A stretch of DNA of 64,000 nucleotides from Haladaptatus caseinilyticus (lineage in GTDB: Archaea; Halobacteriota; Halobacteria; Halobacteriales; Haladaptataceae): positions 62,001 through 126,000 of the forward strand of contig NZ_CP111036.1 of assembly GCF_026248685.1 (NCBI RefSeq), read 5' to 3'. The position numbers were made by a program, and so were the translations under genes. Of this stretch, positions 1-9,219 are shown piece by piece. How positions within the stretch are numbered: position 1 is the stretch's first letter; every line of letters starts with the position of its first letter. A model generated the notes under the pieces. The model was given only the letters and a program-made list of their open reading frames with translations, did no database searches and was not told the origin of the DNA.

Positions 1-2274
1 CAGGGGGCTAGAGAAGGGGCGACGTTGGCGCAACGACAGGGCGTCACCATCAGTCAGCAACAACGACAGGCCGCGGTTCAGGGTGCTGTACAATCAGTGT
101 CGCAGAATCAACAGGCGAGCGTAAAGCAGGTACAAGCCGCCGCTCGCGGCGCAGCACACGGAACACTGCTCCAGAGTCAAGACGTCGATGCTCGACAAAT
201 ACAGGTGGCAACACAGGGGGCGACGACCGGTGCGACCACACAAGTACAGCGTGCAGACGTCAAACAGGTACAAGCCGCGGCGTTCGGTGCTGGACACGGT
301 GCAGTCGCACAGAGCCAGCAGGTAAGCGTGAAGCAAGTGCAGGTCGCAGCACGCGGTGCCGCGAACGGTGCCGCAACCGGTGCGGTCCAACGACAGGAAG
401 CCAGTGTTTCACAGATTCAGGAGGCTGCGCAGGGTGCGGCTTTCGGCGCACTCGACCAGCGTCAGCAGGTCGCCGTCAAACAGATACAGTTCGCGGCGCA
501 AGGGGCTGCCACGGGTGCGCTTCAATTTCAGCGTGCGAACGCAAAACAAGTACAAGTGGCCGCGTTGGGGGCGGCAAAGGGTGGCGTGACGCAGGCCCAA
601 CGCGTCACTGTTCGACAGGTGCAAGCGGCCTGCCAGGGTGCGGCGGCGGGTGCGATTTCCCAGAGTCAGCAGGTGAGCATCGTCCAGATTCAGGAGGCTG
701 CGCAAGGTGCGGCGAAGGGCGGTATCGTGCAATCACAGCAAGCGACCGTTAAACAGGTGCAAGCGGCTTGCCGGGGCGCGGCGGTGGGGGCATTGAGTAT
801 CACCCAGATTCAGATCGTGAACATCGTCCAGATACAGGTCGTCGCACAAGGCGCGTCACAGGGCGCAATTCAGGGTGCCGTCCAGAAGCAAGTCGCCGAC
901 GTGAAACAGATACAGGCCGCCGCGAAGGGGGCCGCCCGAGGTGGAATCACACAAGTTCAGACCGTGCGAATACGACAGGTCCAGGCTTCGTCTCTGGGGG
1001 CCGCCGCGGGTGCCGTCACGCAGAGCCAACAGGCGAGTGTGGTCCAAGTACAGGCCGCCGCACAGGGTTCGGCGACGGGCGGGGTGACCGCAAGTCAGAC
1101 GCAACAAGCCACCATCCAGCAGGTGCAAGCCGCGACGCGCGGTGCGGCGACTGGCGCGGTTTCCCAAAGTCAGCAGGCGAACGTCATCCAGATTCAATCC
1201 GCCGCACGTGGTGCGGCGACCGGCGGCATCACGCAGATACAGCAGGGAACGGTCGAACAGGTGCAGGCGGCGTCCGTCGGGTCCGCGGCCGGTGCGGCAC
1301 AAGCCGCGGCCGAGCAGAACGTAAACGATGCGAGCCAGATTCAGCAGGCAGCCCGTGAAGGAACGGCACGGGCGAGCGACCGAATCGCCACGACGGAGGG
1401 CGTTGCGCCACAGGAGATTCAATCGGTCGCACAGAACGAGGCGAGCCAGATCACGGAGGTGACGACGACCCAACCGCCCGCCACGACGCAACCCCGTGTA
1501 ACCACTGCACAACAGCCGGAGACGACACAACAGCCGACGACTGTGAGAACGACGAACGTTACGACGACGGCTCAGACGCAGACGACGAGTGCAACGAACG
1601 CTACGCCCGCGCCGCCCGTCACGACGACTCAGATTGGCACGACGACGGCGAACGCTACTGCTGAGCCCACAACGGCACCGGCTACGACGACGGTGAACGC
1701 TACGACCAGCCCTAACATCACGACCACACCCAATGTCACGACCACAGCGAACGCTACGACCACAGCGACGCCACCTGCCGAGCTGACGGCCGATCTGTCT
1801 TGTACCGAAGTATCGGCCAGCACGACGCAACCGCAGGACGTCCAACTGGTGGCAGTGCTGGTCGACGCCTCGAACCCCGAATCGGGAATCCAAGTCACGC
1901 GGAACGTTTCCGCGAACGACTTCGAGCAAGCACCGGACGGGACCTTCACGTGGACGAACACGACCGCCGACCTCGACGCCGAAGGATTCGTCTTCCTCAA
2001 CGCGACGTTCGTCGACGCGAACGGCGAAGAGGTCACAACGGTCGAACAGGACGACGTGCAGGCGTGTATCGACCAAGCAACCGGACAACGGACGCCTGTC
2101 GGTCAGACACCGCAGGCACCACCGACCACGGCACTACCGACGGCGCAGGTGACGGGACAACAAACGACCTTCGGCGGAACGACCACCGTCGGAACCACTA
2201 CGATCGCGACGACGACGCCGCTTTTCGGAACGAATACAGGACCGCCACCGACCGTGACGACGCAGTTCAGCTAG
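1..2274 (+). CDS. Gln-rich 23-residue-repeat protein with Thr-rich tail, 5' truncated
   Basis: The frame is open from base 1, and the bases before the first possible start (TTG at 25) already encode repeat-like residues, so the true start lies outside the window. About 17 clear tandem copies of a unit near 23 residues follow (consensus xVxQ[VI]QxAAxGAAxG plus a QSQQ-type tail), ending around residue 445 counted from the TTG. Next come a Thr/Pro/Asn-rich mucin-like linker (roughly 480-585), a compact domain of about 100 residues rich in Val/Asn/Asp with two Cys, and a second Thr-rich tail. The linker type is common in haloarchaeal surface proteins. No signal peptide can be seen because the N-terminus is missing. 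Function is unknown; an extracellular fibrous or adhesive role is only inference. The gene ends convergently with the fbp gene. Confidence 0.85.
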   Translation, partial: QGAREGATLAQRQGVTISQQQRQAAVQGAVQSVSQNQQASVKQVQAAARGAAHGTLLQSQDVDARQIQVATQGATTGATTQVQRADVKQVQAAAFGAGHGAVAQSQQVSVKQVQVAARGAANGAATGAVQRQEASVSQIQEAAQGAAFGALDQRQQVAVKQIQFAAQGAATGALQFQRANAKQVQVAALGAAKGGVTQAQRVTVRQVQAACQGAAAGAISQSQQVSIVQIQEAAQGAAKGGIVQSQQATVKQVQAACRGAAVGALSITQIQIVNIVQIQVVAQGASQGAIQGAVQKQVADVKQIQAAAKGAARGGITQVQTVRIRQVQASSLGAAAGAVTQSQQASVVQVQAAAQGSATGGVTASQTQQATIQQVQAATRGAATGAVSQSQQANVIQIQSAARGAATGGITQIQQGTVEQVQAASVGSAAGAAQAAAEQNVNDASQIQQAAREGTARASDRIATTEGVAPQEIQSVAQNEASQITEVTTTQPPATTQPRVTTAQQPETTQQPTTVRTTNVTTTAQTQTTSATNATPAPPVTTTQIGTTTANATAEPTTAPATTTVNATTSPNITTTPNVTTTANATTTATPPAELTADLSCTEVSASTTQPQDVQLVAVLVDASNPESGIQVTRNVSANDFEQAPDGTFTWTNTTADLDAEGFVFLNATFVDANGEEVTTVEQDDVQACIDQATGQRTPVGQTPQAPPTTALPTAQVTGQQTTFGGTTTVGTTTIATTTPLFGTNTGPPPTVTTQFS

Positions 2275-2318
2275 TGTCGAACTGACGAACAAAATATCGA
2301 TTTTCGAAAAAGAGCCGA

Positions 2319-3155
2319 CTACAGCGTCGATTCGAGTCGGTCGATGAGATCATCGTTACCGAGGTGAACCGGAACCCGCTGGTGAAGGCTCTCGGGTTCG
2401 ACGTCGAGGAGCGACTGCTCGCCGTCAGACGACCGGCCACCCGCCGATTCGAGGATGTACGCCATCGGGTTCCCCTCGAACTGGAGGCGGAGCTTTCCTT
2501 CCGGACGCGACTGGAGTCCGGGGTAGGCGAACACGCCGCCGTAGGTCAGCACCTGATTGATGTCACCGATCATCGCACCTCCGTACCGGAGTTTGAGTTC
2601 GTCCTCGATTTCATCGACATAGTCGGCAAAGCCGTCGGTCCAGTCCGGGACACGACCACCAAACCCGTACACGACTGGGTCGTGGGGAAGCGTCAGGTCC
2701 TTTTTCACCGGTCGGAGGTTACCGTCTTCGACGACGTACTCCGTCACGGTTCCCGCTCGGGCGACCACCATCGTCGTAATCGGGCCGAACAGGACATAAG
2801 CCGACGCGACGAGGTCTCTCCCCGATGCGGGGAGGGGTGCGTCGTAGACGCCGACGATGGTTCCCATCGAGTTGTTCGATTTGATGTTCGACGAGCCATC
2901 GAGCGGGTCGATCGCGACCGAGAGGCCCTCTCCGCAGTCGATGACGTCCTCACGTTCCTCGCTGGCGAACTCGCCGACGCCCTCGATTGCCGTTAGTTCG
3001 CTCTCGAGGTACTCGTCGGCCCAGACGTCCGCCGCCATCTGGGTTTCCCCGCTAGGGTTTTCCTCGTCAGCCTTTCGACGACGACCGGCGAGTCCGCCCC
3101 GAATGTCCGGGGCGGAAGCCGCAACGACGTCGATGATTTTGTCGAGCGTTTCCAT
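2319..3155 (-). CDS. fbp: Fructose-1,6-bisphosphatase (class I)
   Basis: Hydrolyses fructose 1,6-bisphosphate to fructose 6-phosphate, the committed step of gluconeogenesis, in the cytosol. The 278-residue protein carries the metal-binding inositol-phosphatase/FBPase signature DPLDGSS at residues 83-89, an acidic SEERED cluster near 66-71, and a substrate-side FEGNPMAY motif near 226-233, all placed as in class I FBPases. It is the second gene of a two-gene operon: its ATG shares one base with the stop codon of the upstream aldolase gene, so translation is probably coupled. Length and motifs fit the family. An inositol monophosphatase is less likely given the FBPase-like C-terminal half. Confidence 0.93.
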   Translation of the reverse strand: METLDKIIDVVAASAPDIRGGLAGRRRKADEENPSGETQMAADVWADEYLESELTAIEGVGEFASEEREDVIDCGEGLSVAIDPLDGSSNIKSNNSMGTIVGVYDAPLPASGRDLVASAYVLFGPITTMVVARAGTVTEYVVEDGNLRPVKKDLTLPHDPVVYGFGGRVPDWTDGFADYVDEIEDELKLRYGGAMIGDINQVLTYGGVFAYPGLQSRPEGKLRLQFEGNPMAYILESAGGRSSDGEQSLLDVEPESLHQRVPVHLGNDDLIDRLESTL

Positions 3156-3946
3156 TATTCGAGCGCTTCGTCGGCGGTCGCGTCCTCGAAGATTACCTTT
3201 TCGAGTGCGTCGAGGATGCGCTCCGGGTCCTCGCGTTGCCAGACGTTACGTCCGACTGCGAGTCCTGCTCCGCCCGCGTCCATTACGGCTTCGACGCTGG
3301 AGAGGAACTCGTAGTCGCTGGTCTTCGAACCGCCGCTCATGACGACCGGCATGTCCGCGGCGGACTTCACGGCCCACTCCATGGATTCGCGGGAACCGGG
3401 GTACTTGACCTTCGCCATGTCCGCACCGATTTCGAGCGCGATCCGTGTCGCATAGGCGATGGTGCTCTCTTTGGTGTCGTTTTTGAGCCCCTGTCCGCGC
3501 GGATACGACCACATGACGACGGGCATATCATACTCGCGGTGTGCTCGCTCCTGCACGTCGCGGAAGTCCTCGTACATCTTCGTCTCGTGGTTCGAACCGG
3601 AGTAGACGGTGTACCCGACGGCGTCCGCACCGAGTTCGGCGGCGTAATCGACGGTCCAATTCTTCGGCGAGTAGGGTTCTCCCATCCAGAGGTTGCTCGT
3701 CCCGTTGAGTTTGGCGAGCAGGTTCACGTCGTCGTCGTAGGATGGGTAGTACGTCTCTGCGACACCTTTCTGTACCGCGAGACAGGTCACTGCGTCGTGG
3801 GTCGCGGTTTCGAAGATCTTCTCCGGGTCGAGTGTGTCCGGAACGGAGCTAAAGTCAGCAGAGGGGCCGTGCTCCAGACCGTGGTCCATTGCGAGAATAA
3901 GTGCTTTGCCGTCTCGCGTGACTTGCGAGTCAGTCAGCGGAATCAT
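3155..3946 (-). CDS. Class I (DeoC/FbaB-type) fructose-bisphosphate aldolase
   Basis: Archaeal class I aldolase, joining or splitting glyceraldehyde 3-phosphate and dihydroxyacetone phosphate. Seen: MDHGLEHGP near residues 20-28, the KVKYPG strand with the candidate Schiff-base lysine (K179 or K181), and phosphate-binding GGSK (about 205-208) and GRN (232-234) loops. I start at ATG 3946 (263 residues) rather than TTG 3967, because a TATA-like box at 3966-3975 lies 20-29 bases before the ATG and overlaps the TTG. The paralogous family of 2-amino-3,7-dideoxyheptulosonate synthases is an alternative, but the one-base overlap with fbp downstream argues for gluconeogenesis. Confidence 0.88.
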   Translation of the reverse strand: MIPLTDSQVTRDGKALILAMDHGLEHGPSADFSSVPDTLDPEKIFETATHDAVTCLAVQKGVAETYYPSYDDDVNLLAKLNGTSNLWMGEPYSPKNWTVDYAAELGADAVGYTVYSGSNHETKMYEDFRDVQERAHREYDMPVVMWSYPRGQGLKNDTKESTIAYATRIALEIGADMAKVKYPGSRESMEWAVKSAADMPVVMSGGSKTSDYEFLSSVEAVMDAGGAGLAVGRNVWQREDPERILDALEKVIFEDATADEALE

Positions 3947-3965
3947 CGTTCCGAACTGCACCGAC

Positions 3966-3975
3966 AAAATATATG
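3966..3975 (-). promoter_or_regulatory. TATA box of the aldolase-fbp operon
   Basis: The minus strand reads CATATATTTT, 20-29 bases before ATG 3946. That is the spacing expected if transcription begins at or next to the start codon (leaderless mRNA, usual in haloarchaea). It decides the start codon choice for the aldolase. Confidence 0.6.
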
Positions 3976-4065
3976 AGTCTACTGGTACCGCGCGAGTCTA
4001 AAAGCCCGTATTCATAGCCCTCGATATGTCTATTGTCCATTCTTTGAACTACGATCGTAGTAAAA

Positions 4066-4671
4066 TTACAGCAGATCGCGGGCGGCGTTTCGCCAGTCGT
4101 TGACCCGTTCGTGATCGAACGATAGCGAGTCGGCTACCCGTTCCGGGTCGGCGATAGCCATGCTTCGAACCGACGTGATACCCGCTTCCGCGAGTTCCGT
4201 CGCCACGCTTTCGTTTACTTCCGGCACGTAGGTTACCGGGTCGGGACGACTCCGGTCGCGCCACGCGGCCTCCTCGGCCTCGGTATCGCCGCTTCCGTCA
4301 GTCGTGGCGGTTTCGGCGGCCCGTAGTTCCCAATCGCCGGAACTGGCAGCGATCCATGCTCGTTCGTCGTCCTGCAAGCCACGGATCTGACTCGACCGGT
4401 CAGTGAGGTCGGTGCCGGATTCGAACGACCACGACAGGGAGTGTTCCCGTCGAAGGCGACCGGCAACCCCCGGGTTGACGCCTGCCTCGCGTAGCATTTC
4501 GTACGAGACATCTCGACGCCGGATATCCTCGGCGTCGAACGGTGCTTCCTCGATTATCGTTGCCGTCGCTGGCCCGACGTGCTGTACGTCAGTCGGACGA
4601 GTGCATGCAGTTTCTCTCCCTGAAGTGTCGTTTTCGGTCACTACCCTCACCGACTTGTTTTTGCCTCTCAC
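4066..4671 (-). CDS. Haloarchaeal helix-hairpin-helix-type protein
   Basis: A 201-residue acidic protein. The segment starting VGPATATIIEEAPFDAEDI resembles a helix-hairpin-helix: a hydrophobic G-x-A turn between short helices, as in DNA-binding or radA-type HhH domains. A second such element appears near the C-terminus (VNESVATELAEAGITSVRSM). A conserved-looking core (REAGVNPGVAGRLRREHSL, then ERAWIAASSGDWE) matches, from memory, a widespread haloarchaeal family (DUF7409-like). The listed start is GTG at 4671; a GTG at 4641 giving a protein starting MTENDTSG is equally possible. It is monocistronic, and function is unknown beyond possible nucleic-acid binding. Confidence 0.75.
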   Translation of the reverse strand: MRGKNKSVRVVTENDTSGRETACTRPTDVQHVGPATATIIEEAPFDAEDIRRRDVSYEMLREAGVNPGVAGRLRREHSLSWSFESGTDLTDRSSQIRGLQDDERAWIAASSGDWELRAAETATTDGSGDTEAEEAAWRDRSRPDPVTYVPEVNESVATELAEAGITSVRSMAIADPERVADSLSFDHERVNDWRNAARDLL

Positions 4672-4828
4672 TCAGTTATCTTGAATGTTTCGTCACCCGA
4701 CTTATCTACTTGGTTACTATCTTCGAAGATGGACAGTTCGGTAGTTCCTGTCCGCGACCGTGGCTAGTTCGACGAGGGTTCGCCCGCGTTCCGCTATCCT
4801 TACAACCGTTCCCGGAGCAGTCACCGAC

Positions 4829-5686
4829 ATGCGTACGCTCTCCGACATCGACAGCATCGGCGTAATCGGCGCAGGTACCATGGGTAGCGGCATCGCGCAG
4901 GTAGCCGCCACGAATGGGTTCGACGTGGTCATGCGCGACATCAAAGACGAGTTCGTCGAGAACGGCTTCGATACCATCGAGAGTAGCCTCGACCGCTTCG
5001 TCGGCAAGGACGAGATGAGTCGAGCGGAGGCCGACGAGGCCGTCGGTCGAATCACGGGCACGACCGACCTCGATGATCTCGCGGATTGTGATTTGGTAAT
5101 CGAGGCCGCCGTCGAGAACATGGACATCAAACAGGACATCTTCGCGGAGTTGGACGAGGTGCTCCCCGACGACGTGGTGCTCGCGACGAACACCAGCACG
5201 CTCTCGATCACGACGATCGCAAGCGTAACCGACCGCGAAGAACTCATCGTCGGTCTCCACTTCATGAACCCCGTACCAATCATGAAGGGCGTCGAACTCG
5301 TCGTCGGCGAGAAGACCGACGACGAAGTGGTCTCCCTTGCACACGACATCGCGGAAGCGCTCGGCAAGGGAACGTGGCAGTCCGATGACAAACCCGGATT
5401 CGTCACCAACCGCATCCTCATGCCGTGGATCAACGAAGGTATCCGGGCCTACGACGAAGGTGTCGCCAACAAGGAGGACATCGACAAGGGGATGACCCTC
5501 GGAACGAACGTCCCGATGGGACCACTCACGCTCGCGGACCACATCGGACTGGATATCTGTCTCGACGCCAGCGAAACGTTGTTCGAGGAGTTAGGCGACC
5601 GATACAAACCGGCTTATTTGCTGAAGCGGAAAGTCGATGCTGGTGACTTGGGGAAAAAGACCGGAAAGGGCTTCTACGAGTACTGA
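4829..5686 (+). CDS. 3-hydroxyacyl-CoA (3-hydroxybutyryl-CoA) dehydrogenase
   Basis: NAD-dependent oxidation of 3-hydroxyacyl-CoA to 3-ketoacyl-CoA, a beta-oxidation or butyrate-type step. The 285-residue protein has the Rossmann GAGTMG at residues 14-19, an ATNTSTLSI stretch, a [17 protein letters not shown] segment holding the catalytic His, and the C-terminal domain ending in the family hallmark [10 protein letters not shown] use ATG 4829 because the dinucleotide fold starts directly after it; the longer reading frame from 4760 adds only non-conserved residues. A CTTACAA stretch 25-31 bases upstream could be its TATA element. It is monocistronic. The acyl-CoA dehydrogenase at 41-42 kb would supply an earlier step of the same pathway. 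Confidence 0.92.
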   Translation: MRTLSDIDSIGVIGAGTMGSGIAQVAATNGFDVVMRDIKDEFVENGFDTIESSLDRFVGKDEMSRAEADEAVGRITGTTDLDDLADCDLVIEAAVENMDIKQDIFAELDEVLPDDVVLATNTSTLSITTIASVTDREELIVGLHFMNPVPIMKGVELVVGEKTDDEVVSLAHDIAEALGKGTWQSDDKPGFVTNRILMPWINEGIRAYDEGVANKEDIDKGMTLGTNVPMGPLTLADHIGLDICLDASETLFEELGDRYKPAYLLKRKVDAGDLGKKTGKGFYEY

Positions 5687-5790
5687 AACGGGTGCTGTTC
5701 GCACTCACCGCGGATAGCCACTGATTCGGTAGCGTTTGCTCCCATTCAGTATTCCGAAAACAGCGGCAGTGAAAGGGGCGATTACATCAG

Positions 5791-6855
5791 TTACGCGCGA
5801 TGGAACGGTCGTTCCGCAATCGTTCGGCGCAGTTCGCCGAGCATGTCGCGGTCAACGCCACCCGACAGAGATGTGATGAGTGCGTGTACTTCTTCCCGCG
5901 ATACTTTGATTCCGGCGCGTCGAAGGGCGTCTTCCGGTCGTTTTCGGACTTCACGAAGGGTACCGACCGCGAGAAGGTAGGGAATCGTCCACGCGACGAG
6001 ACGGTTTCCGTTCGTTCGGGGCATACTCTCCAAGTAGGTTTGGGCGTCGTCGGCGAACCCGTCGGCGTGTTCTGCGGTACGTGCGACGACCGCCGCGACT
6101 TCATCGTGGTGTTCCGGGTCACAGAGTTCGTCTTGGGGGACGCCTTCGTCGCCCAGCCACGTTGCCGGGAGGTACACGTTGTTCTCGTCGTGGTAGTCGA
6201 CGTAGACGTCCTTCGAGACGTTGACGAGTTGGAGGAGGAGGGCGAACGACTCCGAATTCTCCCGGAGACGGTCGGCTTGGTCTTCATCAGCACTGCGACA
6301 GACGAGGTTCGTAATGAGCTTTCCGACCGTCCCGGCGACGTAGTAACAGTACTCTTCGAGTTCCGGAAGGGTCCGGATTCGAAGGCCATCCGTGTCCTCG
6401 TACCGTTCGACGAACATCGCCATCCCACCGACGAGTTCCTGAACCGGTGGTCTGACCGCTTGCCGAACCGACTGCGGACAGGTTGCAAACGTCTCGACGA
6501 CTCGCGGGGCGTGTGTGACGACAGCCCAGTCATCACCGCCGTCGTCGGGAATCCACTCTTTGGCATCCGCATGAAATTCGTCTACTGTCGTCGGGTCATC
6601 GGGGTCGAGAACATCGTTGTACTGTCGGAGCAGGTGTGCCTGCTCTTCCGGTGGGATATGACCTGCGTCCTCTATCGTGTCGGCAACCCGACACAAGAGA
6701 TAGCCGACGCAGATGGCGTCCGCCATCGGCTGGTCGAGCAGGTCGATAGTGATAGCGAACGTCCGGGAAACCCCCTGGACCGCCTGATGACACCAATCGA
6801 GGTCGGCTCGGGATGGCTGGTCGGAACTCGCGGGAGTCGGTGGATGGCTGTCCAT
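5791..6855 (-). CDS. Squalene/phytoene synthase family protein
   Basis: Head-to-head condensation of two prenyl diphosphates (farnesyl to squalene, or geranylgeranyl to phytoene). The 354-residue protein has both Asp-rich Mg-diphosphate motifs: DTIED at 59-63 and DVYVD at 216-220, the latter followed by YHDENNVYLP. The N-terminal SRTFAITI motif is the family's first signature. The second-motif context looks closer to haloarchaeal squalene synthases than to CrtB phytoene synthases, so squalene is my preferred product, but this cannot be settled by eye. No carotenoid gene lies next to it. Confidence 0.87.
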   Translation of the reverse strand: MDSHPPTPASSDQPSRADLDWCHQAVQGVSRTFAITIDLLDQPMADAICVGYLLCRVADTIEDAGHIPPEEQAHLLRQYNDVLDPDDPTTVDEFHADAKEWIPDDGGDDWAVVTHAPRVVETFATCPQSVRQAVRPPVQELVGGMAMFVERYEDTDGLRIRTLPELEEYCYYVAGTVGKLITNLVCRSADEDQADRLRENSESFALLLQLVNVSKDVYVDYHDENNVYLPATWLGDEGVPQDELCDPEHHDEVAAVVARTAEHADGFADDAQTYLESMPRTNGNRLVAWTIPYLLAVGTLREVRKRPEDALRRAGIKVSREEVHALITSLSGGVDRDMLGELRRTIAERPFHRA

Positions 6856-7016
6856 TCTGTTACTGAACCTTCTGGCCCTTCGAGTTGTAACGTGAAAACC
6901 CCTTGGGCTTACCTGTCGTGTTTACTTCGAGAGGCAAATCCCTTCCGAATCCGACGAACGGGAACGAGCCGAGTCGCAAACGCCAAGTCTCGCGGTCTCC
7001 GAGCATCGCACGAACG

Positions 7017-7721
7017 ATGTACGAGAGCGTCCACGCCGTCCCCGACGGGGACAGCACCGTCGCGCGCTTCGCGGCCACGGCCACCGAGTACGGATTCGAC
7101 GGCATCGTCGTCCGAAATCACGGCGATTCCCGAACGGAGTTCGATGCCGACGGAGTGAGCGACGTGTACGGCGTGGATGTGGTGAACGGTCTCGAAATCC
7201 GCGCAGACAACCCCTCGCAGGCCAGTGGGCACGTGGGCAACTTCCGACCTAAAACGACGATCCTCCTGTTTCACGGTGGTACGTCGAAGCTCAACCGGTT
7301 CGCCGTCGAGGAGGAGCGAATCGACGTGCTTGCCCATCCCATGCAGGGACGCGGCGACTTCAACCACGTGCTGGCGAAGGCCGCCAAAGAAAACGGCGTC
7401 AGGGTGGAGTTCAATTTCTCTCGCATCCTCCGGGCCGACGGCGGCAGACGGGTGCAGGCCATCAAGGACCTGCGGAAACTGCGCGAAATCGTTACGAAGT
7501 ACGACACCCCCTTCGTGGTCAGCGCGGACGCACACTCACACCTGCAACTGCGTGGCCCCCGCGAACTGTTGGCAATCGGGGAAACGATCGGGTTCTCGTC
7601 CGAGCAAATCGAAACCGGACTCCGGGAGTGGGGCCGACTCGCCGAACGAAATCGTGAGATTCGCTCCGACGATTTCATAGCGCCGGGCGTGAAACGTGGT
7701 CCGTATGAAGAAGACGATTGA
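7017..7721 (+). CDS. rnp3: Ribonuclease P protein component 3 (Rpp30)
   Basis: Protein subunit of archaeal RNase P, which matures tRNA 5' ends; it pairs with the Pop5-like Rnp2 encoded about 1 kb downstream. The protein has 234 residues. The PHP-like TIM-barrel of Rpp30 is visible as MYESVHAVPDG at the start, a YGFDGIVVRNH strand, GLEIRA, DVLAHPM, VRVEFNFSRIL and the late FVVSADAHS segment. ATG 7017 is chosen because family homology starts there; the frame extends upstream to 6903 with unrelated sequence. It is the first gene of the rnp3 - methyltransferase - rnp2 - psmA - sbds run and overlaps the methyltransferase gene by 17 bases. Confidence 0.92.
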   Translation: MYESVHAVPDGDSTVARFAATATEYGFDGIVVRNHGDSRTEFDADGVSDVYGVDVVNGLEIRADNPSQASGHVGNFRPKTTILLFHGGTSKLNRFAVEEERIDVLAHPMQGRGDFNHVLAKAAKENGVRVEFNFSRILRADGGRRVQAIKDLRKLREIVTKYDTPFVVSADAHSHLQLRGPRELLAIGETIGFSSEQIETGLREWGRLAERNREIRSDDFIAPGVKRGPYEEDD

Positions 7722-8319
7722 GGAACACGCGGACCGTTTTTCGGAGATCGCTGGCGACTACGACGACGATCAGGACAGCGACGAGTATCGTGCCTGCGTG
7801 AGTCTCGTCGTGGAGCACGCCGACCCGAACGCCGACGATACGGTCCTCGATTTGGGTACCGGAACGGGCGCAATCGCCCTCGCGCTGGCACCCGACGCAA
7901 AGCGAGTCGTCGCCCGCGATATCAGCGAGGGAATGATGGACGAAGGTCGAAAGAAGGCCGACGAGCAGGGGCTAGAGAACGTCGAGTTCGGTGAGGGTCG
8001 TTTCAGGGGACCGAACGTCGATAACGAGGACGTCGATATCGTGGTCTCCAACTTCGCCATGCATCACCTCTCGGACGACGAAAAGCGCGAGGCGATCGAA
8101 GTGATTGCCGGACTGGGTCCGCGAAAGTTCGTGCTGGGAGACGTGATGTTCTTCGGCAGCCCGGACCCCGACGAGCCGTTTTACAGCCCCGAAGTCGATG
8201 ACCCATCGACCGTTGGCCATCTGGCGGACGTGCTTACGGATAACGGGTTTTCGCTGACCGCGGTGGAGCGCGTTCACGAGCAGGTCGGCGTATTGGTTGC
8301 GGAGCGATACGGCGAATAG
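7705..8319 (+). CDS. SAM-dependent methyltransferase (class I)
   Basis: A 204-residue Rossmann-type methyltransferase. Motif I VLDLGTGTG is at 48-56, an acidic residue ending beta-2 lies in the VVARDISEGMM stretch, and motif IV-like VSNFAMHHL follows. The substrate is not evident. Its location between the two RNase P protein genes and its 17-base overlap with rnp3 suggest an RNA or translation-related target (inference from context). ATG 7705 is preferred over GTG 7696 because the conserved EEHADRFSEIAGDYD segment follows it directly. Confidence 0.85.
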   Translation: MKKTIEEHADRFSEIAGDYDDDQDSDEYRACVSLVVEHADPNADDTVLDLGTGTGAIALALAPDAKRVVARDISEGMMDEGRKKADEQGLENVEFGEGRFRGPNVDNEDVDIVVSNFAMHHLSDDEKREAIEVIAGLGPRKFVLGDVMFFGSPDPDEPFYSPEVDDPSTVGHLADVLTDNGFSLTAVERVHEQVGVLVAERYGE

Positions 8320-8735
8320 TCGCGAGTTCGTCGGTAGCGAAGGGTCGATTTCCGTTCGGTCGATACCTTTCGGTTAGGGTTGCTTTACTACGTCCTGGCC
8401 GATCGTGCCCGAAACGTCTCGTCAGTGCGCGCCATATCGCTTGCATCTTGCTAGAAGGCTTCGCCAGCGGATTGCACGAGTAGCAAATGGGGTGAGCTAC
8501 GAGTGCACATCCACACTGGCGGGGAGGTGTGGGGACACTGGTAGTGCGGTGGCGGCTCGATTGCTGCCGTGATACCGACGCGCTCGTCCCTCCTGTTTCC
8601 TTTCGTTACCCAGCCGAACGTCGTTTCTCGTGTACCGTCGAACAGTGCAAACCGGACGCTATCACGTCGATCTCCCTGCCAGGAGAACGCACGATTCAAA
8701 CCCTCCGACGACCAACCCACGAATCAGAGCCTCGA
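8320..8735. other. 416-base intergenic gap inside the RNase P gene run
   Basis: No credible gene is seen on either strand: the open frames here lack recognisable motifs and overlap one another. I looked for tRNA arms, and for the conserved cores of RNase P RNA and SRP RNA as I remember them, and found none. The gap is long for this otherwise compact cluster and may hold the promoter of rnp2-psmA. Confidence 0.4.
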
Positions 8736-9215
8736 ATGAAACATCTCCCCAAACATCTTCGACCGCACTGGCGCTACCTCGCGGTCGGTCTCGAAGGCTG
8801 GCCCGACGCTGACATCGACCGTAGAGCGTTCCAGCGAAGTCTCTGGTTTTCGGCACAGAACCTCATCGGCGATGCCGGGAGCGCGGACGCCGACCTGACG
8901 GTGTACAACTTCGAGTTCGAGGACGGCGAGGGCGAGGCACTGGTTCGGGTCCGGCGCGGATACACCGACGATGCGAGAGCAGCGTTGGCATGCATCGACG
9001 AGGTACACGGCGACCCGGTCGGCGTCTTCGTCCGCGGTATAAGCGGGACGGTACGGGGTTGTGAAGAAAAGTATTTAGGTCGTCGTAGGGAACTTTCGGG
9101 GGAGAGAAGCGTCGTGTTTGCGGACGCGAAACGACCGGCCGTCGTTCGGGACGGTATCTTCGACGTACGGGTCGATAACGCGTTCGTCGGCGCGGCGGAA
9201 CTCGATTTCGAGTGA
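8736..9215 (+). CDS. rnp2: Ribonuclease P protein component 2 (Pop5)
   Basis: Pop5-type subunit that forms a complex with Rnp3 (Rpp30) in RNase P. The 159-residue protein starts MKHLPKHLRPHWRYLAV, the typical Pop5 opening. It continues with the FQRSLWFSAQNLIGD helix and the ferredoxin-like fold ending in VRGISGTVRGCEEKYL, all family hallmarks. ATG 8736 is the only start that keeps this N-terminus clean; the frame upstream to 8529 is non-homologous. Only 4 bases separate its stop codon from the proteasome alpha start, so the two genes are almost certainly co-transcribed. Confidence 0.92.
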   Translation: MKHLPKHLRPHWRYLAVGLEGWPDADIDRRAFQRSLWFSAQNLIGDAGSADADLTVYNFEFEDGEGEALVRVRRGYTDDARAALACIDEVHGDPVGVFVRGISGTVRGCEEKYLGRRRELSGERSVVFADAKRPAVVRDGIFDVRVDNAFVGAAELDFE

Positions 9216-9219
9216 TACT

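Noticed and set aside
856-2088. 410-residue Arg/Leu-rich minus-strand frame
   Set aside because: Produced by the codon pattern of the plus-strand Gln/Ala/Gly repeats; repetitive in step with them.
5800-7158. 452-residue plus-strand frame
   Set aside because: Shadow of the squalene synthase gene, running into rnp3 in another frame; no motifs.
8320-8735. Possible RNase P RNA, SRP RNA or tRNA in the gap
   Set aside because: A TTCAAAC-like loop near 8695 has no matching T-stem, and none of the RNase P or SRP core motifs I know is present.
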